DNA from: Cognatishimia activa
Lineage (GTDB): Bacteria > Pseudomonadota > Alphaproteobacteria > Rhodobacterales > Rhodobacteraceae
Direction of reading: 5' to 3'
Length of the DNA stretch: 64,000 nucleotides
Assembly (NCBI RefSeq): GCF_001458335.1
Contig: NZ_CYTO01000020.1
Span: 211,747-275,746, forward strand
Shown: piece by piece, positions 9,737-19,916 of the stretch
How the letters are laid out: each line of letters opens with the position of its first letter
Numbering within the stretch: the stretch's first letter is position 1
Made by a program: the position numbers and the translations under genes
Notes under the pieces: generated by a model
Database searches by the model: none
Told to the model about the DNA's origin: nothing
What the model saw: the letters and a program-made list of their open reading frames with translations, nothing else

Positions 9737-10585
9737 ATGACACAGCGGATTGCATTCCAAGGAGAACCCGGCGCCTACTCTCATGAGGCGTGCCGAAATG
9801 CGCGTCCAGACATGGATGCGCTGCCTTGTGCAACCTTCGAAGATGCGATCGAAGCAGTCAAAACGGGCGAGGCCGCATTGGCGATGTTGCCCGTCGAGAA
9901 CACCACCTATGGACGCGTCGCAGACATTCACCGTTTGCTGCCGCAAAGTGGGCTTCACATCATTGATGAGGCGTTCGTTCGTGTTCATATTAACTTGCTC
10001 GCCGTGCCCGGCGCATCGCTTTCAGATGTGAAAGAAGCCTATTCCCATCTGGTTCTTTTGCCGCAATGCGCAACCTTCTTGAAGGAACACAATATTCGTG
10101 GGCGTGTGAGTCCAGATAACGCACGCGCGGCGCGCGAAGTTGCGGAAGCTGGCGACAAGTCATCCGCCGCGTTGGCTTCTGAATTGGCTGGCGAAATCTA
10201 TGGTCTCGACGTCTTGGCGCGTCATATTGAAGACTTCGCCAATAACACGACACGATTCCTTATCATGGCTCCTGAAGCGCAAACAGATCGGCGCGACAAA
10301 GGCCATGGCATGGTCACCAGTTTCGTCTTTCAAGTGCGCAACATCCCGGCTGCTTTGTACAAAGCGATGGGTGGGTTTGCGACGAATGGTGTGAATATGA
10401 CCAAATTGGAAAGCTATATGGTTGATGGCCGTTTCACGGCCACCCAATTCTATGCAGAAGTGGAAGGGCACCCTGAGGACCCAGCGCTAAAGCGTGCGCT
10501 TGAGGAACTGGACTATTTCACCAATTATCTCAATATCTTGGGCGTTTATCCCGCGGAGAAAGCACGGCACTTAGAAGAAAGCTAA
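9737..10585 (+). CDS. pheA: Prephenate dehydratase
   Basis: The 282-residue monofunctional enzyme converts prephenate to phenylpyruvate in phenylalanine synthesis. It starts MTQRIAFQGEPGAYSHEACR, the conserved opening of the PDT domain. The catalytic TRF motif appears as NNTTRFLIM near residue 173, and a C-terminal ACT regulatory domain follows, including ESYMVDGRF, so feedback inhibition by phenylalanine is likely. No chorismate mutase domain is fused. I chose ATG 9737 over the upstream frame start at 9674 because the dehydratase domain begins there. It appears to be a single transcription unit. Confidence 0.92.
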   Translation: MTQRIAFQGEPGAYSHEACRNARPDMDALPCATFEDAIEAVKTGEAALAMLPVENTTYGRVADIHRLLPQSGLHIIDEAFVRVHINLLAVPGASLSDVKEAYSHLVLLPQCATFLKEHNIRGRVSPDNARAAREVAEAGDKSSAALASELAGEIYGLDVLARHIEDFANNTTRFLIMAPEAQTDRRDKGHGMVTSFVFQVRNIPAALYKAMGGFATNGVNMTKLESYMVDGRFTATQFYAEVEGHPEDPALKRALEELDYFTNYLNILGVYPAEKARHLEES

Positions 10586-10603
10586 TGCCAAAGACGCAAG
10601 GTA

Positions 10604-11071
10604 TTATGCCGCCTGCGCGTAACGCTCTTCCAGATTTCGGCACTGCATTGACACGCGCTCTTTGATTTTGCGGTCGATGCTACTGCGTGCCAGCTTCAGC
10701 GACTGAAGCAACAGGCGCATCGGCAATGTTTTGGCAGTCGAAGTTGCATGGAAATGCATGCGTGTCCGCTTCTTGGAAAGTGCGACCAACTCGAAATGTA
10801 CGACCACATCCATTCCCGGCATGATGGCTTCGATTTCCAAAACATCTGGGCGTTCATACTTGATGATCTGAGCCTGCATCGGCACGTCTTTGCCGCGCCA
10901 CTCAAACTCAACATCCCAAGACGTGCCAAGGCCAATCGGTTTCTCGGGATTATGCCGTTGCACTTCGACCCCTCGACGCATGGCCATGCGCTCGATCACA
11001 TCATAATCCGAGAGCAGGTCAAACGCTGCCTCGATCGGAACATCTAGGTCGTCTTTTGCGGTGAATTCCAT
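10604..11071 (-). CDS. SRPBCC-superfamily (polyketide cyclase/START-like) protein
   Basis: The 155-residue protein opens with the START-like pattern of a short strand followed by VPIEAAFDLLSDYDVIERMAMRRGVEV, and it ends with a long C-terminal helix, as expected for a helix-grip fold that closes over a hydrophobic ligand. It has no signal peptide and no recognisable catalytic residues. Similar proteins occur next to nudC and pheA in Rhodobacterales, but I know of no assigned role. It is convergent with the prephenate dehydratase gene and upstream of nothing obvious. Confidence 0.7.
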   Translation of the reverse strand: MEFTAKDDLDVPIEAAFDLLSDYDVIERMAMRRGVEVQRHNPEKPIGLGTSWDVEFEWRGKDVPMQAQIIKYERPDVLEIEAIMPGMDVVVHFELVALSKKRTRMHFHATSTAKTLPMRLLLQSLKLARSSIDRKIKERVSMQCRNLEERYAQAA

Positions 11072-11139
11072 TGCTCTGCTCTTTATAAACGCGGGTTTTA
11101 TTGTGGAACGTTATTGACCGACTTCTTCGGATTCTCGCC

Positions 11140-12105
11140 TTAATCAAGGCAATCTTCAAGCCAGTTCTTTAATATAAAGTGTGCAATGGCCCCGTTTCGC
11201 GGACGTTTTATCGTTGGGTGAGTCCCTGCGAACACATCCATCATGGCTTCGCGGCTGACCCAGATCGCTTCTTCGATCTCAACTGGATCAATTGAGATGT
11301 CAGTGCCCAGAGCTTCGCCCTCAAATCCAAGCATCAGAGAGGACGGGAATGCCCAAGGCTGGCTCCCGAGATAGCTGACATCTCCGACGCGAATGCCTGC
11401 CTCTTCATAGACTTCGCGCCGCACCGCGGCTTCCGGTGTTTCTCCCGGCTCAAGAAATCCAGCGAGCAGCGAATACATCCCCTCTGGCCACCCGGGGCTG
11501 CGCCCAACCAGAACTTGGTTTCCATGGGTGATCAGCATGATTACCACTGGATCCGTTCGCGGAAAATGCTTGGCACCACATGCAGGACAATCCCGTTGCC
11601 AACCCGCTTGCGTGATCACCGACTGATGACCGCATTTTGCGCAAAATCCGTGAGTGCGATGCCATGCAAAAAGCGACCGCGCCGTTGCAGCAAGTTCAGC
11701 ATCACGTGGGTTCAAGCGAGTCATAATCGCCCGCAACTCTTCGAATTGATGATCCCCGGGAAGACCCGGAAAGTGTTGCAGGGTTAGATCTACGAAATCA
11801 GACCCCGGCAAATCCTGCGCTTCAGGCTCCCAGGTCTCAAGATTGTGCGCAAAAACAAATCCCTCTTCATCCCTCCCCAAAAACAGCGGTCTCTCGATGG
11901 AATACTCTGATACCGCGTGGTTCATGGGCAACCGCACGAGCTGTTTTGCATCCTCGCCTGAAACCAATGGTTTTTCGCGCCAAAACGCGATGCACCGACT
12001 AGACGGGTCCGTCAGCGCAGCCCGCAATGCACTCTCATCGCCCCGCAACTCGGCCGCTCGGTCCAAACCCGAACCACCAAAGGTGACTGCTTCAAAATTC
12101 GCCAT
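11140..12105 (-). CDS. nudC: NAD+ diphosphatase (NudC-type Nudix hydrolase)
   Basis: The 321-residue enzyme is expected to hydrolyse NADH or NAD-capped RNA ends to NMN and AMP. A zinc ribbon is visible (CAKCGHQ then CPACGAKHFPR, four cysteines), followed by the Nudix box GFLEPGETPEAAVRREVYEE and the NudC-specific SQPWAFPSSLMLGF segment. I start it at 12105, preceded by AGCAGG, because the longer frame from 12195 would overlap the promoter region of the divergent phosphoesterase gene and adds unconserved residues. Confidence 0.92.
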   Translation of the reverse strand: MANFEAVTFGGSGLDRAAELRGDESALRAALTDPSSRCIAFWREKPLVSGEDAKQLVRLPMNHAVSEYSIERPLFLGRDEEGFVFAHNLETWEPEAQDLPGSDFVDLTLQHFPGLPGDHQFEELRAIMTRLNPRDAELAATARSLFAWHRTHGFCAKCGHQSVITQAGWQRDCPACGAKHFPRTDPVVIMLITHGNQVLVGRSPGWPEGMYSLLAGFLEPGETPEAAVRREVYEEAGIRVGDVSYLGSQPWAFPSSLMLGFEGEALGTDISIDPVEIEEAIWVSREAMMDVFAGTHPTIKRPRNGAIAHFILKNWLEDCLD

Positions 12106-12202
12106 AACCTGCTCTCCGCTTTGGCTGATGAGATACGCCAGTTGATCAACATTGTCCTGAGGTTTTTGCGATCCCGTAGTATCACGGAGAGACAAAAAAG
12201 AA

Positions 12203-14176
12203 TTGACACAACCTATACGCGAACTACCTTTGAAAGCAGAAGTCCCTTCTACAAAACAACTTTTTTACCCACGAGGCCTGCAATTGGCTCCAAATTCAAT
12301 CGAAACAACACGGCGCCTTTCATTGAAAATTCTGGCGACGTCAGACGTGCATGGGGCGCTTACCCCGACCGAAAACGATGAAACCCGGTCGAGCCTTAGC
12401 CATGCCGCCACGCTTATTGATGACATTCGTGCGTCGCATCGGAACTGTCTTGTTTTTGACAATGGTGATTTTCTTCAGGGCAAACCACTATGCGATTACT
12501 GCAGCGAGGCGCAGAACGAGTTGTTTCAGCATCATCCAGTCATTCGCGCAATGAACCACGTTGGTTATGACGCGGTCGGTTTAGGAAATCATGAATTTGA
12601 TTATGGAATCGACTTTCTAAATACCGGGATCAAACAGGCTAATTTTCCTGTTCTCAGCGCAAACATTCAATGCGATCGACAAAACTGGCGGCCAAGTGTG
12701 ATCTTGGAACGCGATTTTGAGGACGAGGATGGGGAAACCATTTGTTTGAAGATTGGCGTTTTTTCATTGCTGCCCGAGCAGGTCATCGCATGGAACAATC
12801 GTCACCTGGCTCAAGATGCGCAGACATTTGATATTTTTGAGGCCGCAACCCGTGAAGCGCAAACACTAAAGGCGGCGGATGCAGATCTTGTCATTTGCCT
12901 TTTGCACAGTGGAATTGGCGCGCAGCAGTTGTCTGAAAAGATGGAAAACGCTGCTTTGCCGATCGCAGAGTGCGTTCCCATCGATGCACTGATTTGTGGC
13001 CATAGCCATCGGCAATTTCCTCTCAAGTCTCAAAAACCCACGCTCAGCATCAATCATCACAATGGCACTCTGTTTGGCGTTCCAACCGTGCAACCTGGAT
13101 GCGATGCGGCCTGGTTGGGTGAAATCACATTGGAGTTGGAAAAAGACGCGATGCGAACACAGGTGCTGGCGAGTACTTCAAGACTGCTGAGTACCAGAGA
13201 AGCCAAATCAAATAAGGCGCTTCGATCGCTGCTAGAGCCGTACCACAAGGAATGTGCTTCCTACTTGGCTGAACCTGTTGGGCGCATAAATGTGCCAATC
13301 CACAGCTATTTTTCTCGACTGCCCGGTGATCCAGCGGTTGCACTTACCGCTTTCGCCCAAAGAGAGTTCATCCGCATTCACGCAAACGATCTCTTTCCTG
13401 AAAATATACCGGTATTGAGTGCGGCGAGCCCGACCAAAGCAGGCGGCTGGGGCGGGCCGAACAACTACATTCAGGTCAACGCCGGGACAATTGCACAAGA
13501 AGATCTTACCAAGCTACATCCATTTCAGAACACATTGGTTGCCTTGCACATCAATGGGCAAAGCTTGCGCGAATGGTTGGAGATGTCCGCATCAAGTTAC
13601 AACCGGCTAAACGCCGAAAAACCGCCCCAACCGCTTCGTGACCCTGCTTTTCCTTGCTACGGGTTTGATACGATTTTCGGAGTAACATACGAGATCAACC
13701 TGACCCAACCTGCCCGCTACGACGTTTCGGGTAAAAAAGTCGGCAACGGTGAACGCATTCAAGACCTTCGTTGGAACTCAAAACCCGTGCATCCTGACCA
13801 GTCGTTTGTGCTGCTCACCAACAGTTACCGCGCGGGCGGCGGTGGGAATTTTCCGGGTGCGACGACAAGCAATCACTTCGACCTTCCGTTGATTGATTGC
13901 AGGAGCATTTTATCAATGGTGTTGGCCCGCGGAGTGCGCGGCGAAGAGCTTCCAACGTCTCCTTGGAAATTCTCAGATGCACCAAACATGTCCGCATGTG
14001 TGCAAATAGGGTCTGGCGCACTCGACATTCTAAAAGAAGGGTATGGCCCAGAGATCGGTCTAAATTACCCGATCGTGAATTCCGACGGTTTCTTGGAATT
14101 CCTCGTTGAATTCGATGCATCACCCAAAGCGGGGTCTATTGCATTCCCCAAACGCTCGGCCTATATCCGGAATTGA
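12203..14176 (+). CDS. Metallophosphoesterase of the 5'-nucleotidase/2',3'-cyclic phosphodiesterase family
   Basis: The 657-residue protein has the full two-domain UshA/CpdB layout. The metal-binding domain shows DVHG (48-51), NGDFLQG, GNHEFDYG, an HSG motif and GHSHRQFP. The C-terminal substrate domain includes the aromatic and glycine-rich loop YRAGGGGNFPG. The reading frame opens with TTG at 12203 behind GGAGAG; an in-frame stop at 12158 excludes an earlier start, and no ATG precedes the catalytic domain. The N-terminus is polar, with no signal peptide, which is odd because relatives are periplasmic. The stop codon overlaps the first bases of the SRP RNA. The exact nucleotide substrate cannot be read from sequence. 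Confidence 0.85.
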   Translation: MTQPIRELPLKAEVPSTKQLFYPRGLQLAPNSIETTRRLSLKILATSDVHGALTPTENDETRSSLSHAATLIDDIRASHRNCLVFDNGDFLQGKPLCDYCSEAQNELFQHHPVIRAMNHVGYDAVGLGNHEFDYGIDFLNTGIKQANFPVLSANIQCDRQNWRPSVILERDFEDEDGETICLKIGVFSLLPEQVIAWNNRHLAQDAQTFDIFEAATREAQTLKAADADLVICLLHSGIGAQQLSEKMENAALPIAECVPIDALICGHSHRQFPLKSQKPTLSINHHNGTLFGVPTVQPGCDAAWLGEITLELEKDAMRTQVLASTSRLLSTREAKSNKALRSLLEPYHKECASYLAEPVGRINVPIHSYFSRLPGDPAVALTAFAQREFIRIHANDLFPENIPVLSAASPTKAGGWGGPNNYIQVNAGTIAQEDLTKLHPFQNTLVALHINGQSLREWLEMSASSYNRLNAEKPPQPLRDPAFPCYGFDTIFGVTYEINLTQPARYDVSGKKVGNGERIQDLRWNSKPVHPDQSFVLLTNSYRAGGGGNFPGATTSNHFDLPLIDCRSILSMVLARGVRGEELPTSPWKFSDAPNMSACVQIGSGALDILKEGYGPEIGLNYPIVNSDGFLEFLVEFDASPKAGSIAFPKRSAYIRN

Positions 14177-14271
14177 GAGGTTGGCGCGGGCAAGCACCTC
14201 GCCAACCCGGTCAGGTCCGGAAGGAAGCAGCCGTAACGAGCCCCGCTTGGGTCGATGTTCAGCCTCTCACC
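14174..14271 (+). ncRNA. ffs: Signal recognition particle RNA, small bacterial type
   Basis: The conserved SRP core GGTCAGGTCCGGAAGGAAGC is present at 14209-14228, followed by AGCCGTAACGA. The ends pair as GAGAGG (14175-14180) with CCTCTC (14263-14268), giving a hairpin of roughly 97 bases typical of 4.5S-type SRP RNA. It binds Ffh to guide membrane proteins to the translocon. Its 5' edge overlaps the stop codon of the phosphoesterase gene, so the end positions are estimates. Confidence 0.93.
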
Positions 14272-14323
14272 TTGCCAAACCGGCGTCCATGTTGACGCCA
14301 ATCGAAACGAACGGAGGGACTTT

Positions 14324-14359
14324 ATGATTGTCATGTTATCCCTTCAGGCAGCAGCCTGA
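14324..14359 (+). CDS. Possible 11-codon leader peptide upstream of rsgA
   Basis: ATG at 14324 follows a strong ribosome-binding site (GGAGGG at 14313-14318) and encodes MIVMLSLQAAA before TGA at 14357. The stop lies inside one of four short repeats that can pair in alternative ways (CAGGC 14345, GCCTG 14354, AGGC 14364, GCCTG 14375). I do not recognise the peptide. The combination of strong initiation, tiny length and competing hairpins suggests a regulatory leader for rsgA, but chance cannot be excluded. Confidence 0.4.
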   Translation: MIVMLSLQAAA

Positions 14360-14441
14360 GCTTAGGCTTGCTTTGCCTGAACTCGTTTACGCTTTGCCAG
14401 AAAGCAAATGCGTTGATGTTATCGTTTCATAGGCAAAATCA

Positions 14442-15467
14442 ATGAATTATACCTTGCAAGACCTTGGATGGTCTTCTTTTTACGCAGCCCAGATTGAGGC
14501 TGACAGCCCGACTCCGTTTCGCGTTTCTGAGGTGCATCGAAGCAGCGTCACAGCACTGTCGCCTGCTGGTTATACTCAGCTTCTGTCACCAGATCATGAA
14601 ACCGGCTCAATTGCTGTGGGTGATTGGGTGCTCGCAGACCCAGAGAACCGGATCACAACGATTCTAGAACGGCAGACGTTGCTACAGCGGCGCGCGGCGG
14701 GACACGAAGTGAAGTCTCAACTAATCGCTGCCAATGTCGACACGCTTTTCATCGTCAGTTCCTGCAATGCGGACTTCAACATCGCGAGACTAGAACGCTA
14801 TTTGGCACTTTCTGAGGCGGCCGGTTCTTATCCAGTCGTACTGTTGACCAAAACCGACATGTGCGACGATCCTGAGGTCTATCGCCAACAAGTCGCCAGC
14901 CTCCCACAAGCCCCGACGGTCGAGGTTCTAAATGCCAAAGATCCGCAAGAGGTCGCGCGCACAATGGCTTGGGTTTCAAAGGGTCAAACTGCTGCGTTCG
15001 TCGGCTCGTCAGGCGTTGGCAAAACAACCCTCGCAAACGGCATGACGGGTGACAATGACGCCACGGCAGGCATTCGAGAAGATGACGCAAGAGGGCGGCA
15101 CACGACAACCGCCCGTTTTCTAAAACCCATGCGAAATGGCGGTTGGCTTATCGACACGCCGGGCATGCGTGAATTGCAACTGGTTGACGCGCAAGAAGGA
15201 TTAGATGCGGTTTTCGAAGACCTTCGGATCTTGGCACAATCCTGCAAGTTCAACGATTGCAATCATGATACCGAGCCCGGATGCGCGATCAAAACTGCGA
15301 TCGAAGCGGGTGACGTTGACCCAGATCGCGTAGCGCGTTGGCTAAAGTTGGAACGTGAAAACACGCTTAATTCCGAGACTTTGGCCCAAACCCGTCGACG
15401 CCAGAAATCTTTTTCCAAACATGTGCGCACCGTCGTAAAGGGCAGCCATAGGCGCAAAGGCCGCTAA
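14442..15467 (+). CDS. rsgA: Ribosome small-subunit-dependent GTPase A
   Basis: The 341-residue protein is a circularly permuted GTPase that helps late 30S maturation. An N-terminal OB-fold region is followed by the permuted order of G motifs: LLTKTD (G4, near residue 130), GSSGVGKTT (G1, near 186) and DTPGMRE (G3, near 238). A C-terminal zinc site follows (CKFNDCNHDTEPGC). This matches RsgA/YjeQ in length and order. It starts 82 bases after the small ORF. The Shine-Dalgarno sequence is weak (AGGC), which fits control by the upstream leader. Confidence 0.93.
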   Translation: MNYTLQDLGWSSFYAAQIEADSPTPFRVSEVHRSSVTALSPAGYTQLLSPDHETGSIAVGDWVLADPENRITTILERQTLLQRRAAGHEVKSQLIAANVDTLFIVSSCNADFNIARLERYLALSEAAGSYPVVLLTKTDMCDDPEVYRQQVASLPQAPTVEVLNAKDPQEVARTMAWVSKGQTAAFVGSSGVGKTTLANGMTGDNDATAGIREDDARGRHTTTARFLKPMRNGGWLIDTPGMRELQLVDAQEGLDAVFEDLRILAQSCKFNDCNHDTEPGCAIKTAIEAGDVDPDRVARWLKLERENTLNSETLAQTRRRQKSFSKHVRTVVKGSHRRKGR

Positions 15468-15478
15468 AAAACCAAGCC

Positions 15479-16003
15479 TCAACCGCAGTGTAATCCACCC
15501 GGTTGAGGCAGTTTCCGTTTCCGCCCTTTTTGTGCCCAATGGTATTGCTCGTCTGTTTCGACCGCGCAGGGTCGAACACCGCGCAATTTGCCCAATGCAA
15601 CGTCCGCCTTTTCCCCTGCCTCCACCATTAAGCGAAGCGCGACCATGCCCGACCGGCCGCATCCACCTTTGCAGTGGACAAGCACCCGGCCACCGCCTCG
15701 CAGAGCCAACAGGATCTTCTCGGCCACCTCGGGCCAAGACTCTTCAAATCCAGCATCAGGAACGCCAAGATCTGAGATCGGCAGATGCACCCAACGCGTG
15801 GCTCTTTCGCGCAAATCGGTGCCAAGGGTTTGTGCGCCTAAGTCCGCCATCTCCCCCAGTGTGGTCAGAGACAAAACAATCGACGGACGCCACGCCCGAA
15901 TATCAACTAAATCCGCAGTATAGTCGCCGCCACGCCCGGGCAATTGCGAGATCCCCAGTACCCCGCCCCCGACAGGCAATGCAAAAAACGAAATATGCGC
16001 CAT
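15479..16003 (-). CDS. Dual-specificity / tyrosine phosphatase-like protein
   Basis: The 174-residue protein carries the cysteine phosphatase P-loop HCKGGCGRSG (HCx5RS) near residue 125, with a candidate general acid in the upstream DLGVPDAGF segment, so it has the parts needed for phosphate ester hydrolysis through a phosphocysteine. I place the start at 16003, behind TGAGG; the longer frame to 16162 adds a cysteine-rich, non-homologous stretch. It is convergent with rsgA, with only 11 bases between them. Similar proteins are annotated as protein-tyrosine phosphatases in Rhodobacterales; the target is unknown. Confidence 0.8.
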   Translation of the reverse strand: MAHISFFALPVGGGVLGISQLPGRGGDYTADLVDIRAWRPSIVLSLTTLGEMADLGAQTLGTDLRERATRWVHLPISDLGVPDAGFEESWPEVAEKILLALRGGGRVLVHCKGGCGRSGMVALRLMVEAGEKADVALGKLRGVRPCAVETDEQYHWAQKGRKRKLPQPGGLHCG

Positions 16004-16099
16004 AAAAACCTCAGGGCGAGTCGCACGCACCGACACACATTCTTGCATAGACGGCCTGCAAACCAAGGGCTTTCTTTTAGCGCTATTGTTTCCATTTTT

Positions 16100-16252
16100 G
16101 AGGGGGCCGGTCAGCGACTGCATACAATGGCAAGAATGACCGCCACGGCATCCGCAAACCAAGGCGCGAACAAGCAGGCCTGGTCACCAATCCGGTGGAC
16201 GTGCCGCCCTGCAACCCTTAACCTGCTTGGGACCCGATTCAGAAGGCCCCTC
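16100..16252 (+). other. Structured leader or small RNA immediately upstream of dnaX
   Basis: The non-coding stretch before dnaX can fold into a long rod. GAGGGGGCC (16100-16108) pairs with GGCCCCTC (16245-16252), GGTC (16109-16112) with GACC (16231-16234), and CAAGCAGG (16171-16178) with CCTGCTTG (16222-16229). The outer stem includes part of the dnaX ribosome-binding site (AGAAGG at 16241-16246). It could be a dnaX leader that controls initiation, or a separate RNA gene of about 150 bases. I could not match it to a known family. Confidence 0.4.
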
Positions 16253-18010
<1,758 letters not shown>

Positions 18011-18094
18011 GCGCCCCTTGTTATACCCAAAAACAATTGCGATATGGGCACAAAGACAATGAACGCCAAGCGCTCAAGCAAATAGGAGATCCCA

Positions 18095-18439
18095 ATGCTT
18101 AAAGGACTGGGCCAGATTGGCGATATGGCCAAGATGATGAAACAAGCGCAGGAAATGCAGGAAAAAGTTCAGCAGATGCAGGACGACCTGAACAACATGA
18201 CCGTTGTCGGCGAAAGCGGCGCGGGCCTCGTGAAAGCCACGGCCACCGCCAAGGGTGAACTCAAAGCACTCGACATTGATCCATCGATCTTTGTGCCGTC
18301 TGAAAAAGAAGTTGCCGAAGACCTGATCCTGGCGGCCATCAAAGACGCGCAATCCAAGGCCGCGGAAAAATCTCAATCCGAAATGGGCAAGATCACCGAA
18401 GGCCTTGGCCTGCCCGCAGATTTCAAACTGCCGTTTTAA
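18095..18439 (+). CDS. YbaB/EbfC family nucleoid-associated protein
   Basis: This 114-residue protein has the short YbaB shape: an N-terminal Met- and Gln-rich helix (MAKMMKQAQEMQEKVQQMQDD), a central strand region with GLVKATATAKGELKALDID, and a C-terminal helix. EbfC homologues form dimers that bind DNA and are encoded between dnaX and recR, as here. GGAG lies just upstream of its ATG. Confidence 0.92.
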   Translation: MLKGLGQIGDMAKMMKQAQEMQEKVQQMQDDLNNMTVVGESGAGLVKATATAKGELKALDIDPSIFVPSEKEVAEDLILAAIKDAQSKAAEKSQSEMGKITEGLGLPADFKLPF

Positions 18440-18518
18440 TTTCTAAAGACGCATTCGCTTCTTCTTTGTATAAATACTCAAAACCGGCACAACCGGTGCA
18501 GCAGAGTAGGCCCTCAGA

Positions 18519-19109
18519 ATGAGCAGCAGCGATCTCGAAAATCTCATCGACCTGATGGCCCGCCTGCCGGGCCTCGGTCCCCGCTCTGCCCGACGCGCAG
18601 TGTTGCACTTGATCCGCAAACGTGGGCTGCTTCTGACCCCACTTGCAGATTCCATGGCACGCGTTGCTGAAACGGCGCGAGAGTGCCTCAACTGCGGCAA
18701 TATCGGCACGTCAGACATTTGCGACATATGTGCAGATGAGACCCGCGCAACTGGTGAGATCTGTGTGGTCGAAGACGTCGCCGATCTGTGGGCGATGGAA
18801 CGCGCCAGTGTTTTTAAAGGTCGCTACCACGTGCTTGGCGGTACACTGTCCGCATTAGAGGGCGTTGGTCCCGAAGACCTTTCCATTCCCCGTTTGGTCG
18901 ACCGCATCACCACTGAAGGCGTCACAGAGGTGATCCTTGCCCTCAACGCAACCGTCGATGGCCAAACCACCGCCCACTACATTGCGGACCAACTCGAACA
19001 TCAGGTCAAAGTCTCTTCTTTGGCGCAAGGCGTGCCCGTGGGTGGCGAGCTCGACTACCTAGACGAGGGCACAATCACAGCTGCCCTGAAAGCCCGGAAG
19101 CCTGTCTAA
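18519..19109 (+). CDS. recR: Recombination protein RecR
   Basis: The 196-residue protein acts with RecF and RecO in gap repair. It has an N-terminal helix-hairpin-helix ([20 protein letters not shown]), a C4 zinc finger (CLNCGNI...CDICAD, about 56-72), and a Toprim domain beginning [15 protein letters not shown]. The length is standard. It completes the dnaX-ybaB-recR cluster; the 79-base gap upstream contains a recurrent AT-rich motif seen elsewhere in the window. Confidence 0.95.
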   Translation: MSSSDLENLIDLMARLPGLGPRSARRAVLHLIRKRGLLLTPLADSMARVAETARECLNCGNIGTSDICDICADETRATGEICVVEDVADLWAMERASVFKGRYHVLGGTLSALEGVGPEDLSIPRLVDRITTEGVTEVILALNATVDGQTTAHYIADQLEHQVKVSSLAQGVPVGGELDYLDEGTITAALKARKPV

Positions 19110-19191
19110 ATTTCTGCATATGTGAGATGCTAATTTCGCCAATTTTCGCATAAAGCCATTCATGAGAGAACTCCCAGCAAAGGAGATACCC

Positions 19192-19845
19192 ATGACCGTT
19201 CTTAGACAAACCACGTGGCGCATTCCAATCCTACTCGTCCTTCTTGGCGTTATGCCCATCGCGGCAAGCATCTATCGCACGGTAGTTCTGGCCACGACGG
19301 ATCTTGCGGCTGTGACAGACGCTGATGAATTGCGCTTTTTTGATATGCCTGTCCCGATCTTGATGCACGTGATCTTTGGGTCATTGTTCTTGGTTCTGGG
19401 CGCATTGCAAATGTCGCCGGGCTTGCGGCGCAAACATCGCATCTTACACCGCCGCATTGGCTGGAGCGCTGCAGTGAGTGCAATCATCTTCTCGCTCTAT
19501 GGAGTTTGGATGGTTTTTCTCTATCCTTCCCACAGCGCGGCATCTTTCATGATCGACATCGGCCGCGTTGTCTTTGGCATCGCCATACCGACGTTTGTCG
19601 TCTTGGGGGTCCTCGCTGCCATTCGAAAAAATATCCCCGTTCACCGCGCCTGGATGATCCGTGGCTATTCCTTAGCAGCTGCGTCCGGCATCCAAAGCTA
19701 CCTCATTGCAGTGGCGACGGGACTTATGGGGCGATTTGATCCGCAAATCGCAGATGCAATGATGATCCTCGGATGGATGATCGGCATCATTGCGGCCGAG
19801 AAAATCATCGCCGGCCCCAGAACAAAGAAAACCGCGGCAACTTAG
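19192..19845 (+). CDS. DUF2306-type integral membrane protein
   Basis: The 217-residue protein shows about six hydrophobic segments: near 12-30, 55-78, 88-110, 120-142, 155-175 and 185-203. It has conserved histidines in HVIFGSLFLVLGALQ, KHRILHRRIGW and VHRAWMIRGYSLA, a pattern typical of DUF2306 proteins. These may bind haem, but no function is established. ATG 19192 follows a strong AAGGAGAT; the frame start at 19162 is therefore rejected. It appears to be transcribed alone. Confidence 0.75.
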   Translation: MTVLRQTTWRIPILLVLLGVMPIAASIYRTVVLATTDLAAVTDADELRFFDMPVPILMHVIFGSLFLVLGALQMSPGLRRKHRILHRRIGWSAAVSAIIFSLYGVWMVFLYPSHSAASFMIDIGRVVFGIAIPTFVVLGVLAAIRKNIPVHRAWMIRGYSLAAASGIQSYLIAVATGLMGRFDPQIADAMMILGWMIGIIAAEKIIAGPRTKKTAAT

Positions 19846-19916
19846 CGGCCGCGTTTCAGCACTTGTCAAAACCTGTCAGCGGGGGGCCTTATGGTATCTC
19901 ATAAAAGGGCCCCCAA

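Noticed and set aside
16100..16252. 6S RNA in the dnaX leader
   Set aside because: A short stretch on the minus strand resembles part of 6S RNA, but the expected 5' half would lie inside dnaX and the match is too short. It is reported only as an unassigned structure.
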